Shown here in pieces: positions 36,701 to 48,109 of a stretch of DNA of 64,000 bases (positions within the stretch are counted from its first letter, which is position 1; each line of letters starts with the position of its first letter). Source of the stretch: Didymodactylos carnosus (Eukaryota; Rotifera; Eurotatoria; Philodinida; Philodinidae); assembly GCA_905250885.1 (NCBI GenBank), contig CAJNOQ010000185.1, forward strand, positions 1 through 64,000, in the 5' to 3' direction. Position numbers and translations under genes: made by a program. A model generated the notes under the pieces. The model was not told the origin of the DNA, made no database searches, and worked only from the letters and a program-made list of their open reading frames with translations.

Positions 36701-37797
36701 AAATACACCTCCTGGGAAAATACGCTAGAAAAATGTCTTCTCTTTTTCTCCAATTTAGAAAGTCCAAAAATAGAAATTTTTTTACCAATCGATAGCGCAC
36801 TTCATGCCAATTCTGAATATATGTTTGTTTGTCTAATAGCTATGTTTAATTTTTGCGTATATTTGCGAATAATCCGATTTTCCGATGGGCACGTATTTTT
36901 TGTATATTCTTGTATATAGGATTTTCCCAGCTTAAATAAGTTCTAGGACAAAATTTTTTTTGTCATTAAATAGAGCATGTTTCAAAGTATATTTATCACC
37001 ATTAAAATCACTGAAAAATCAATTTTCATTTTTCCACAAAAAGCCGGCCTGGATGCACACTGTGAAGGGGGTGGTATTGGCCTCTTACCACGGCGGGTTA
37101 TAGTATGCACCAGAGGCCATTATAGTAAAAAAAAACATGTAGATCTTCTTTTCTGTAGGAAAAAAAACTAATTAAAATAAAAATTAATCATGGAAAGTAA
37201 ATCCTGTACATGGAAGCAAAGACGTTTTGTTGAAAAAAAAGTAAAAATGAATTGTAATTTTGTATCATTTTAGTTTGTTTTAAAAAGACTTTAAGAAAAG
37301 CAACAGTTGCTCTTGTATTTCATTGTATATCTGTGGTTGTTCTTCTCGTCGTTATATCGTTTTTAAGCGTATTTATCTATAATCAAAGTACATGTTTTGG
37401 ATTTCAATGTTCCTATGCACAGTATTCGACGTTCTTATTCTCCAGTTATTCGTATGCAAGCGCAACATCGGCAAGTTCAATTCAAACATATAATATGCTT
37501 AAGTTGATATTCTTAGTTATTGAACTCGTTTGTTCATGTTTATTCATCATTCTATCAATTATCTACATTATCTTCTACCTTGTTAAACGAAAAAATCTAC
37601 CAAAAATATGGCCACAAAAAAAGAATGGTTTAGCAACCCTTCATTCTGGTGTCGTTACACCGATTCCGGTACCTCAACCGTATAACATGGGTTATCCTAT
37701 TCCAGCTTCAGTTGCACCACTTGTTAATGCTGGCCCAACCATTTGTTGTCCCAATTGTGGTTACACGTCTCCTTACGTAGCAAATGTGTCCTATTAA
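33795..37797 (+). CDS. four-pass membrane protein (tetraspan/MARVEL-like), unknown function
   Basis: Two exons, 33795-33999 and 37274-37797, join in phase to give 242 aa. Four hydrophobic helices are visible: LIAIIATVELILSFCIL, a second around GIWAFPFLIGTAI, a third around VFHCISVVVLLVVISFL, and a fourth around IFLVIELVCSCLFIILSII. The 2-3 loop is short, and the 3-4 loop contains Cys pairs (CFGFQC) and is rich in Ser and Tyr. The cytoplasmic tail is Pro-rich and ends with CCPNCGY, a CxxC-type knuckle seen in some LITAF or tail-anchored tetraspans. The layout resembles MARVEL/MS4A-like proteins, but no family is assigned. An in-frame stretch begins at an acceptor-like TTTCAG at 33779, so a 5' exon may exist. 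The 3.3-kb intron is filled with transposons. Confidence 0.72.
34070..34633 (-). mobile_element. MULE-like foldback element carrying a FLYWCH zinc-finger remnant
   Basis: Perfectly alignable 111-bp terminal inverted repeats (34070-34180 and 34523-34633) differ at only about three positions. On the minus strand the interior and part of one arm encode 110 aa (34480-34148) with a FLYWCH-type pattern: STHGKRKLNHLGYQYCLKCK, then EYWIRVQCKATITT. In intact FLYWCH fingers the Trp is followed by a Cys pair (W-x-C-x2-C); here the first of those cysteines is missing. FLYWCH fingers sit N-terminal to MULE transposases, so this looks like a non-autonomous MULE derivative keeping only the DNA-binding end. 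I found no matching 8-10-bp flanking duplication. Confidence 0.68.
34981..35910. repeat. inverted-repeat element with about 155-bp arms and a third internal copy
   Basis: The left arm (34981-35140) and inverted right arm (35752-35910) share TTCTGCTAAAACA[CT]G and CTATCACTTGTGACCTT with scattered differences. A more diverged copy in the left arm's orientation lies at about 35170-35295 (GTGCTAAAAATATTTTAGAAAAA, GAAATCTACATTTGAAGAAC). No coding capacity is recognised. It is probably a foldback transposon that grew by internal duplication. Confidence 0.7.
36106..36362. repeat. inverted repeat within the tetraspan intron
   Basis: TTTGCTATAGAAGCAA and CACTTTTTCATAGGTTTTCAGATAT in the left arm (about 36115-36185) recur inverted at about 36290-36362. 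The loop is about 100 bp. The outer words CACAGTGTGCAT (36083) and ATGCACACTGTG (37053) are also inverted and may mark the ends of a larger, roughly 1-kb element enclosing this hairpin. Confidence 0.6.
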
Positions 37798-38268
37798 ACA
37801 TTAGTAGTCCTAAAATTCATTTTTATTTACTCATGTAACTAAGATAAAAACACTTATTAAGTAAAATTATTGTTCTAAACAAGCACTAATGTTAAATTTG
37901 TCCATTATCAATCATAGTATCAAATTTTCATAAACGATCAGTTGTTTATCGTCTTTAAATATTCATGCAGTTGTACTGAACGGGTTTTTTTCTTTGCAAC
38001 GACGAAAATACTGTTTTCGAGATTCATGCGTCTCAGTAAACTTCTATATTGCTATATAAAAGATCATCAGATGCGTCGATCTATGTGTAATTTATTTAGA
38101 TCGTCCGTCTTGATTACATATCTGTTCTGCTCGGCAGTGCACAAGACTGCGTATAAAGAAAGATTCTCAGTACTACATGAAATAACCATACCGGTGATCT
38201 TCAATATGGAAAATAGAAAAATTATATTTACAGATTTGCATACAATACAGAGAGTATATAAGTAAAAA
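37798..38268. other. convergent 3' flanks of tetraspan and receptor genes
   Basis: The two genes end tail to tail 471 bp apart. The DNA should hold both 3' UTRs and polyadenylation signals. An open frame at 37942-38265 (107 codons) has no domain, signal or splice context and is treated as chance. Confidence 0.5.
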
Positions 38269-41200
38269 TCAAGGTCGTTTTGATCCGTGATAAAATTTTG
38301 TTTTTTGTTGCATACTTATCCTAAAGAACGGAGCGATTACGAGTAGTCCAAGCGTAGAAATAATCGTTAAAGAAAGAAATATCCAAAAGAGAATTTTATC
38401 TACTTTTGTTGCAACTGATCGCCAGTCACTAGCGATTTGTAAATCACGTTCAATTTGTTTTTGTTTCAATAATAGACTATGTAAAGTTTGATGAATTTCT
38501 TCTTGAATAGTAGAACTTGATCGTTGTATTGATGTTGGTGGTGATGGAACACTCAAATTATCCGAGAAAGGACGATAATTTGAGGATGAATGATTGTCTT
38601 TTAAAACTGTCGAATCGTGTTGTAAACGAGACGATGATCTTTTATTAACGTTATCCAGACCATCACTAAGATTGTCTCTGTAGCGTAAACTCTAAAAATA
38701 ATTTAAGAAAAGTAGATGATACTAAATTGTGTAAATTAAAATAATGGTTATAACCTCATAATCTGCTGAATGATAGGTTGTTGATTGTACATTTTCCTGT
38801 TTTATCACTGTTTCATTTAATTTATATGAAATTCCATTTGTGGGTACAAATGAGTCGAATTTATTTAAATGCGATGAGCGTGACTTGTATCGAGTATTTC
38901 GTACTTTTCGTCGTGCATCTTTCTTCATCCAAGAACATCCACTTGTTCTCACTGTTCGTATAACACCGGCTAATGATAAACCTAATAGTTGTTGTAACCA
39001 AAATGGAAGTTCATTACGTTTTGGTCCTCGATAATGTAAATTCAAAACAAATACTGTCATCATTACAGAGATACTCGTCATAGCCATAACTGCTGTTAAA
39101 TAGATACCTTTAAAATAATAGAATAATCATTATTTGTCCATTACACCACTATTTACCGATAGTTACATACTTATTAATGGTATATGTTCAGATGTTTCGG
39201 GCATTGATTCGGCGATTGCTAACATAAAAACGGAAAATGCTAGAAGAACTGTTATACCCAAGGCTAAAATCAAAAAATAGGTAATTACAGACAAATAGAC
39301 TAAAATCAGCCATTAACCATAACGATACCGATTTTCTCGCCACTTTCAGGTGGTAGACAGAAAACAAGTAAAGTCAATACGGATAACATTACGCAAGGAA
39401 AAACAACACTATATAAATAGTATAGAATTCGACGACGAATACGTAGATAAAATGTGATATCAGGAAATGGTTCTATGCAACATGGATATCGTACTATATT
39501 AACTTGATACGATCTAAATTAATACATCAACTAAATGCTTGAAGGAAAAAATAGAATGATATTTATTTCCCTTACGTATCCAATAAATCCCATTCACCAT
39601 TTTGTACATAATTTGATAATTCAATTGCATCACCTCGTTGCTCAATCGATACCTTATAAAAGAGCTCTATTTTTGGTTATATACTATGGAAAATATTTTA
39701 ATATTTTCTTTACTTGATATCCGTTGAATGTCCAACTACCAAATTTTAATTTACATTCTTGTTCATCATACGGAAAATAGGTAACATCTATCTGACACGA
39801 ACTTTTTAAACGCGTTGGAATTGGCCAGAATACTGTACCGTTATTAGTAATCATTGCCTACAAATTCACAACATATATATGTATTACATTTATTGGTAAT
39901 AATAATAATAATAATAATGATAGACGCATACATTTGCCTGCATTACACTAGTCGAAAAATCATCGGCATTATTATACAAGACAATGTCTGGTAACCAAAT
40001 TAATTTAGATGGTAAATTCAATCGTCGAATGCCGTTAAAGTCGTCAGGATTCCAACGTAAAAATTCATCATGCCAAAAAAGAAGAAAAAAAAATTATTTG
40101 ATGTAAATAAGATTTTACTATAATACCATTCTTGATCGAGCCACACATTGGTTACGAGTATTTGATTTTTTTCAATCTTAAACATATTAATCAAAGATGA
40201 TATTCTATTATCATGATTGTCTTACACTTACCATGTCAAATATCTGTGTTAGCGTTAACCCTAGTTTAACTGGTACCGGGTTACTAGCATTAAACACTGG
40301 TCTTACATTGTTATTGTAATTTCTATGGTGATTATAAAGATACTTCCATTATTATAATAAGTCTAGTAGGTACAGCAGTTTATACCTCATTAAATAGTAT
40401 AACAATCGTTGCTCATCCGAATAATTGACATAGTTATTATTTGTATCGTTGTTGAAAGGTTGCTGAGAAGACGAAATCTTCAACGAATTCGTAACACCTA
40501 CAACATGACACGATTATTGATATTCTTGAAAAATCAGAATGAATGTGTATGAGTAGAATAATATGACGTACTGTTCAATGAGAATTCAAATTCTAAAATA
40601 AGTTCATGTTCAAAAACATATTCGTGAATATGACCTATCTGCTATTTTTATTATTTCTACATTGAAATAGACAAACTATTCTTTAAGGGGAATAAGTTAT
40701 TCATGTAGTGTATGGTGAAGAAGACCAAAGGATTTGTTTGTAAAATATTTTATATAATGTGACATAATTATGTTATCAAAAGAGCAATGCTGTATTCGTT
40801 GTTGTTCTCATTCTCCTGTTGTTTTTGACATTACAAATATGAACTATCTAATCTGTCTCCCAAAAATTTGCCCAATATGGGATAAAACAGATGTTAAATC
40901 TAATTTTCTAGTATTTGATCCTAATTAGCTGCGTCACAGTCTACATCAAACTCGTGAAAAAAAGATAGATCGAAAGTATTATGGACGGATATACTTGTTT
41001 ATTTCGTAATTGTCTTATGTCGGCTTAACAGTTTAATATTTTTATTTTGATACTACGTATTACTCACGTCATAATAGAGTGTTTTTTTGAATAACTCGAG
41101 AATAAACAGACAATCTTTTTTTAAGAAGTTTCCTCAGATGCAGATCGCGAGAAAATGAAAAGACAACATGTTGGCTTTTTCAAAGAACGAGTACAATACT

Positions 41201-44200
41201 GCTATAAATTTCATTTTAGAAGTTAACTAAATTCAATTTTGATTTTATTTTCGACCTTTCGATAATTTACTGTTGTTATGTTCAGGAAACAAAATGACGT
41301 AAAATAGAAAAGTTAACTGTTCTATTTTAAGTTGTTCTATTTTACGTCATTTTGTTTCCTGAAGATGACAACAGTAATTCTTTTGCACTAATAGTACAAA
41401 TGTGAAAGTTTCCGGTCACTACGCTCTAAGAAAGAATGGTATGTTAACATGCCTTTTTCTGTTGGAAAATCGAAACAGTTTAGCATTGGTGACAAATTTT
41501 TAAGCCTTTTTTACTAGGAAACCTTTTTATAAGTAAGTACTGAACCCTAAAAAGACTCCGTACTTGAAAGAAGGTTTTGTACTGACTTACAGAGCCCTGC
41601 ATGATTCCACACAGACCCTTAATTCGTGCAATAAAAATCTTCAAGGGCTTTTTGTGAAACCTTTTTAAGTGAACCAAACTCCAAATACGTTCAGGAGAGA
41701 GAGAGGCAGGATTATTGAAAAAAGCTTGATTTATTCGTTTGTACTAATAATATAGATATGAAATTTTTCGTTCACCTAGTCATAGCAAACGCATATCTCA
41801 GTCAAAAGTTTCAGCTTTAGATGTCATTTCGTTATTAAGATACGAGAAAAACAAAAAAACCTTTTAATCAGTGCAACGCTCATGCATCATGCATCATGCA
41901 AAAATGACTCATGACTTCATAATCAAGCTGCATGGGTACAACAGCATTTGGACGTTTTCTTACTACTACTAGTTCTATCGATGAGCGTAATAACAATGAG
42001 CGAGATCGCCATGGATTACTTGGCGAGATTCTGTTATAAGAGAAATCTTCGTCATTCTACAGTTTTCTTGAAATCTTGTTGTAAAACTAGTTGTTCTATT
42101 AGAATTTTGTTAATTTTTTGAATGAAGAAATTATAGGACAGCTAATTGATTAATTACATCCTGAGATTTTCAAGCCGTTTAGCCAAGGAGGAAAAAGCGA
42201 TTTTCGAGGATCATAGTATCATATAAGGATCATCGAGCATCATTTTGCCAGCATTAAGTGAGCAAATTCTCTATACTATCAATCTCAGTTTTAAAAACTG
42301 GACTGAATTAAATTATCTAAATTTTCACTGATTTTCATAAACTAGTTAATATCTTGAAATTCCTCCAGATGAAATATACAGATGTTCTTTTTCGTTACCA
42401 AATATTTATCTTGGTCATTTGTGAGGCCTATTTCTTGTTGTATGTCTCAATTTTGGTGCAACATATAATCGGAAAATGTGACAGCAAAATTAACGCTTGA
42501 TGCAGTTCAATATTCTCACATTTGTACTTTAGAGAATGTGTATCCGTAGATATTAATGCTAATATCAGTTGGTTGTTAAACCCAATCTAACATCCTGTGA
42601 ATAAAATGTTCTGACTACGCCGCTATCCTTTGTGCATCAGGCAGGACCGAACTGATACTCGCTACTTGGTATAGACTTCAAACATCAATGCGATCTTATA
42701 CTGAGTTTTTCCACACTATGAGATGGAATTTTGTATGAGAGAAAAATTGTTTTTTCACAACTTCAGAAAAAACTGAGATCACGCATTTTAATCTTGATTA
42801 ACTGCTTATTGCACTCGTTTTAGACGATCACTAGATAAATGTTTCTTGCGCCTCAATAGAAATTCGCTCAAGGATCAAAAAGCCCTAATTGCGTCACTGG
42901 CTCAAATGTCATATTAAATAATGAAATGACATCTTTCTTGAAAATAACTTTAGATGAACGAAGTACTAGAATCAGGTTACAGCAATCTTATAGAGCGTAG
43001 TGACCGGAAACTTTCGCATTTGTACTATTAGTGCAAAAGAATCAATCAAGCTCTGTTCAGTGTATTTTTCTTTGTTCTACTCATAAAACAATTTTTTCTT
43101 ATTCAGCGTTTCGGAGTGTCCTTATACTCCTTTTTTAACTTATACTCAGAAACGATGTTTAAACAAAAATAGTTCATAAGCAAAACAAGTAAATAAATCC
43201 AGTACAAACAATTTTATTCATTCCACAGAACCAAAGGGAGTAGCAAGATCTGAAAAAGCTTGATTTATCCTTTTGTACTAATAATATAGATATGAAATTT
43301 TTCGTTCACCTAGTCATAGCAAACGCATATCTCAGTCAAAAGTTTTAGTTTTAGATGTCATTTCGTTATTAAGATACGAGAAAAACAAAAAAACCTTTTA
43401 ATCAGTGCAACGCTCATGCATCATGCAAAAATGACTCATGACTTCATAATCAAGCCACATGGGTACATCAGCATTTGGACGTTTTCTTACTACTACTAGT
43501 TCTATTGATGGGCGAAATAACAATGAGCGATATGGGCATGAATCACTTGCCGAGATTCCCTCGTTAGATTTTCTGTTAGCATAACAATTCTATCGATCAA
43601 AAACTGATTATAGCCTGAAATCAAGTTAATATTTCGATTAGATAGGCCATAACAATGCCTGGAATCTCCTTATACATGTTGTTCTTAGACTGTTTTCCAG
43701 TACAAGTATATACCTGATTCGATTTTTTGTATACAAATGCTGGATGCAAAACAAATCAATGATCCCTGTATCTATAACGTCTTAGAACAAGACGTTTTTC
43801 ACCCGTCTTCCAATAAAACTAGTCGGCAATCACGCCAGCGAGATTTGCAAATGCGGTGCGAAGCAGCTAAATACGCTAGTCTCTTATGAATACACCTGCA
43901 CATGACTCAGATTAATTATCGGGTTTTTTTGAAAGTCCCGTACGTCCAAATCACGTACTTTCAAACGTTCTAACTCTCCACTGGAACATCCACAAAAACT
44001 GAAAATAGCTTATTTATTAATTCAGACACAGTTCCCTATGCGCGTTTAAAATTTTACTGTATCCCTTCTAGTTCCCGAGAAAGTCGTTACAGAAAATAAT
44101 ACTTTTTCGATCTAGAAAGGAAAAACGCACGTAGTTTATTACTATAATGCGGTATTGCTTCGCACCGGATTAATAAATATGAGACAGATAGTAAAAGACT

Positions 44201-45087
44201 GACGTTTTTCCTGTAATATAGATTACATAAAAAAGTGGTGATATTGTGTCATTTAAACAATAAATTAAATAACCATGAATGACCAAGATATATAAAATTA
44301 TCTATTCTTTACAAAAATAAATATTATGAATAAAATTTAAAATTTATCAACTTAAAAATAGTATCATCTATTAAAGAAAACTTCTTAGAAAAAATTCTCT
44401 CATCTCAACACCATCACATTTTGTGAATCAATGTTTTTAGTTTCTCTATTCATCTTTCTTTATGGTAAACATGAATTCATAGTTTATTATCTATTATTGG
44501 AAATGTCTCATTATATACTACTTTGACATTGAAAAAACGAATATTCGAGTTGATAAAAACTGTTATTTTTATGCATCTACTGCATCTATTCATAATTAGA
44601 TACTTCAGAAACCTAGGTAAAAATTTCTATCATTGTACTAAGTATACATCTTTCTCAAAGAAAAATAGTAAACACAAAGTGAATAGTGCAATTTGTATTT
44701 TCAATGTACTAATATTTTTTTCTCTCATCTTATACAAAAATAAGAATTGTGACAAAAAAAAAAACAATATGATTAATTGAATCATTGTTATTGTGTTTAA
44801 TTGGAGTTGTCACAAATCATATTTTACTCAAATAGTTGATTTAGTATGTCGCAACGGAATGGGAATTAAAAAATCTTTTTCCTTAGTTCTCTCTACTGAC
44901 AGCATTTTTTTCTTGTAAGATTCTATGAAAAACAAGTTCGATTCAAGACATCTCATTTATAGTTGCAAACTTTTTAAACGTCTAACAAATAAATATAACC
45001 TAAAATTATTTACTTACCATTTAATAAACATAGTACATATGTCATTACGTTGAAACAAAAAATAATTAAACAAAATAGTTTTAACAT
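38269..45087 (-). CDS. nicotinic acetylcholine receptor-type alpha subunit (Cys-loop cation channel)
   Basis: Ligand-gated pentameric cation channel subunit of the plasma membrane. Exons (minus): 45087-45018, 40497-40386, 40322-40232, 40176-40127, 40073-39932, 39857-39714, 39652-39576, 39513-39329, 39263-39171, 39107-38755, 38691-38269; phases close to give 579 aa. Exon 1 encodes a signal peptide ([20 protein letters not shown]). The ligand domain shows [30 protein letters not shown] and a canonical 13-residue Cys-loop, [19 protein letters not shown] provides the vicinal cysteines that define alpha-type subunits. TM1 follows, then SGEKI (Glu at -1', cation selectivity), TM2 [21 protein letters not shown]3 [12 protein letters not shown], a long Ser-rich cytoplasmic loop and TM4 near the C-terminus. 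The acceptor of exon 5 (near 40074) lacks AG. Intron 1 is 4.5 kb and repeat-filled. The exact subunit type cannot be named without a tree. Confidence 0.93.
41267..41377. repeat. short foldback next to the larger TIR element
   Basis: Arms of 43 bp (41267-41309 and 41335-41377) share CAGGAAACAAAATGACGTAAAATAGAA in inverted orientation with two mismatches, around a 25-bp loop. The right arm ends exactly where the next terminal repeat begins. Confidence 0.8.
41377..43042. mobile_element. 1.67-kb element with 51-bp terminal inverted repeats
   Basis: The left end 41377-41427 and right end 42992-43042 are inverted copies with one mismatch (CTTTTGCACTAATAGTACAAATG at the outer edge). No transposase was recognised inside. 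It contains one copy of a 310-bp sequence that recurs outside at 43251-43560. The superfamily is unknown. Confidence 0.7.
41718..42033 (+). repeat. 310-bp direct repeat, copy 1
   Basis: Matches 43251-43560 over about 310 bp at roughly 90% or better by eye, including TATAGATATGAAATTTTTCG and TAGTCATAGCAAACGCATAT. This copy has one extra CATGCAT unit near 41890, a slippage difference. It lies inside the 41377-43042 element. Confidence 0.8.
43251..43560 (+). repeat. 310-bp direct repeat, copy 2
   Basis: Second copy of the repeat at 41718-42033, in the same orientation, just beyond the right end of the inverted-repeat element. It implies either a tandem duplication later split by insertion, or two insertions of one small family. 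No coding sequence is present. Confidence 0.8.
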
Positions 45088-48000
45088 TTGTAAAATATTA
45101 ATTTCAACTTCAATGAACTATATCAATATAAATTTGAATCTTGAAAGAAATGAGACAGTATATGTATGTCTTATTTTATGAACAATAGTATAAAAAAAAA
45201 TGAAAGTTTTTTATTATACTTAAAAAAACTTATTGTAGATGTATATTTCTTTTACAATTTGTCAGATCCTTTTCTATTATTCATATTCTCACTCTATATA
45301 TTATGAGAATATTGTGTCATTATATTAATGATGATGACTATAATAGTGATGTGTGTTTTAACTGATTTTCTCTTCTCTTTTTTCATGTACAAAAAAGAGA
45401 AGAAGCAAGAAGAAAGAAGAAGAAGAAGAAATAAAACAGCTTAAAAAATAGTGGTGGAAATGTTTATTTGTCTGTGTAAAAATCTTTTTTTTTCTTCTTC
45501 TTCTGTTTGATAACAGTTGCAGATATTCATGTTTTAGGAATCTATACGTAGTTCTTATTTAATTTTTTTTAATTGATAGTTGGAATCTTTTTTAATATAA
45601 ATAGAATAGAAACGATTCAATACTATATTAAGAATAATAAGCATATTATTAAACATACATCCGTTGGTTTTTTTTTTCTCCTCTTTTGTGTACAGATAGA
45701 GAAATATAAAGACATATGGATAAATAAATGTCGATAATAACAAAATATGATCTCATTACATGCTGCTGTGTCAATTAATTATACACTTTTCTATAATCTT
45801 ATCTGGGTCTATTTTACTCATGTATAAAAGCAGATTAAAACTGTTGCAATATATTCGATGAAATCAGTATTCAGTTGTCAATGTTCAGTCATAAGTCAAA
45901 GGAAGTTAAACTTTAAGTGCATATTTTATATATGAAACAGTATATTTTGACATGAATGACATATTTGGATCATGCTTTTGGCTTTAATAGAGATTCTCTA
46001 GAAATCCATAATTTTGGGTTTTTCCAACATACTCCCACAGGATCTTTTTTTCTCTATTTATAGCGTTATCACGCTATAAAACATGCTTTTTCTTAAATTA
46101 TGGTATTAGATTTTCCTCATTACAGTGCAATAGACGTAGCTCATCGTGTTATAATGCGTTGCAAAGTTATTTTTCAGGAATTTATGGCGTTGTAAGTGGA
46201 TAAAAATTTTCATTGCATTACAACTCTATAAATTTATAGCATTATAATGCGTTTCAATTTATTATCTCGTTACAACGCAATTAGATTTGTCTACTGCCTT
46301 ATAATATGTTAGATTCTAATGTATTATAACGCGTTTGCGCTTTCTACTTCAATACAATGCGTTAGAAATTAATGCGTTATAATACCTTAGATGTTTTATT
46401 TAATTATAATGTCATCAATTTGGAAAAATCTTTTATAGCGTTATAATTCATTAGATAATGCATATCGTATTGTAACGAGTTAATATCTAATAGATTACAA
46501 TGCATTATTTTTTTCTATCTCATTGCAATGAGATAAGAAAACGGAACTCGGTATAACACGATAGGTATTAACGTCACGTATTAGTCACGTATAGCGTTAC
46601 AGCACCTGACCAGTTAATGTATTGTAATGCAATAAATTTATGTCGTTGAAACGTGTGAAGAACTTCTATAGCGTTACAATGAATTAGAACATGCATAACG
46701 CATTGCAATGCGTTACAGATTAATGCGTTATAATGCGATAGGAATTTAGTAACGCCTTAGAAGATTATTTTCAATATTGTTTTGACGCACTAGTCTATCT
46801 ATTCTGAAATTTTGATGATACACGGTAATTTTCATTTTTAAACTAGCTCAATAATATTCCGCAGTAGTTAGTCTTTAGTTTTAGTATCATATCTTTTTAT
46901 GAAGAACAGTTTGATATATTTAGTATAAAATTCTAAAATTCTGCACAAATACCAAGACGGATAAATAGTGAAAAGGTCATTATTGTCAATTTATTAGAAA
47001 TAATTTTTTTATCGATCATTGTTGACCTTTCGCATTGCTGATATTAATATCTTTTCTGTTAATATAGCAGTTTAATTTAGCTATTTTCACTTTTAGTATA
47101 TCTCGCATTTACTAAGAACTTTAGTTATCTGCTTAGATTTAGAATCTAGTTTTAGCCAACAGTTTTATTTTGCTCATATGGTGAACTGTAAAAGAGCTAT
47201 AAACTACAATGATCTATTATTCTTGATTTTAGCTAAAAATGAAAGATAATACGATAGACAAACGTCACATAAGTCTTAAGCGACAGTGATATAGGTAAAC
47301 GACAGATGTTTGCACTTTATATTTTTACCGATTATTAATTTTTGTTTATTTTAACAATGAGTATTACTTCAAGAGTCTTTTCGTTAGGTGGTACCACATA
47401 ATGCAATAAACTATATAATTTTATTTCATTAAAGCAAATCAAATATTGTGTCGAATATATAACATAAATTTTTTTTTAAAAAAGAGGTCAAAAAATGGCA
47501 TAAAAGTTAGATAACAAATAAAAAATGGAAATAACTAGTTGATAAGTAATATTAGATGAGTGACTAAAGGAGCTTCAATATTTTCAAAGTCGAGACAATT
47601 TGAAAAAGTCCGCTGTAATAGTATTCTAGAACGTGTGGGAGAAGAGACTACTAGAGTAAAATTCAGAAGATTCCGATTTAAAGCGTCATTTATCGTTGGC
47701 TTTTACAAAAAGTAAGATAGCACCATTATTTATAAAACGACAATGTAACACAAAACAGATATGTATTAAAGTGTAAACGACTGATTGCTTTATAGTCCAG
47801 TGAGCTTGACTAAGATTCTCTGACAAAAAAAGTATATCTTTAGAAAGTTTTTGTTTCAAAGTGTCTCAAAAAGAAGTGTCAAAGTGTTAAAATGTCTCAA
47901 CGCAGTTAAACCTTTACGGTTTCATCTATTCTCTGTCTGTAGTTCTGTTAAATAAGTCCGTAATCACAAAAGTTTACAGCTTCAAATATGGCACTGAAGC

Positions 48001-48109
48001 TAAATGTCGTATCGAAGTATCTTTTCTTCGATTGATATGAAGTAGTTAACTACTTCGCATTATATACAAAGAAAAAATGTTTCATGTACCACTAGACATT
48101 CAACTAAAA
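45088..48109. other. intergenic region between receptor and myosin genes
   Basis: 45088 to about 45400 is probably the receptor promoter. A mirror-like CTCTTCTCTTTTTTCATG/GTACAAAAAAGAGAAGAAG hairpin and (AAG)n tract lie at 45368-45430, with a TTC tract at 45487-45503. 46040-46760 is the palindromic-word array listed separately. 46800-48109 is AT-rich and, near its end, myosin 3' UTR. No gene is recognised. Confidence 0.5.
46040..46760. repeat. degenerate array of short near-palindromic GCGTTATAATGC words
   Basis: Words of the form GCGTTATAATGC[GA]TTA or their complement (GCATTACAATGC, CGTTATAATGCG, TGTATTATAACGCG, GCATAACGCATTGCAATGCG) recur about 20 times, spaced roughly 25-60 bp. The core is close to self-complementary, so strand cannot be assigned. 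The array is too regular for background AT-rich DNA but too diverged for a simple tandem repeat. It has no open frame. Confidence 0.6.

Larger units (their letters stand above)
40498..45017 (-). other. 4.5-kb first intron of the receptor gene
   Basis: All other introns of this gene are below about 110 bp. This one separates the signal-peptide exon from the ligand domain and holds the repeat complex at 41267-43560. The remainder, 43570-45017, is AT-rich with no recognisable gene. Its start, close to the promoter, could carry regulatory sites, but none was identified. Confidence 0.55.

Noticed and set aside
37942-38265. 107-codon open frame between convergent genes
   Set aside because: No domain, no splice context, AT-rich composition and a position in expected 3' UTR.
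41718-43560. 310-bp direct repeats considered as terminal repeats of a retroelement
   Set aside because: One copy lies within an inverted-repeat DNA element, there is no coding sequence of that kind between them, and no characteristic ends or flanking duplication are visible.
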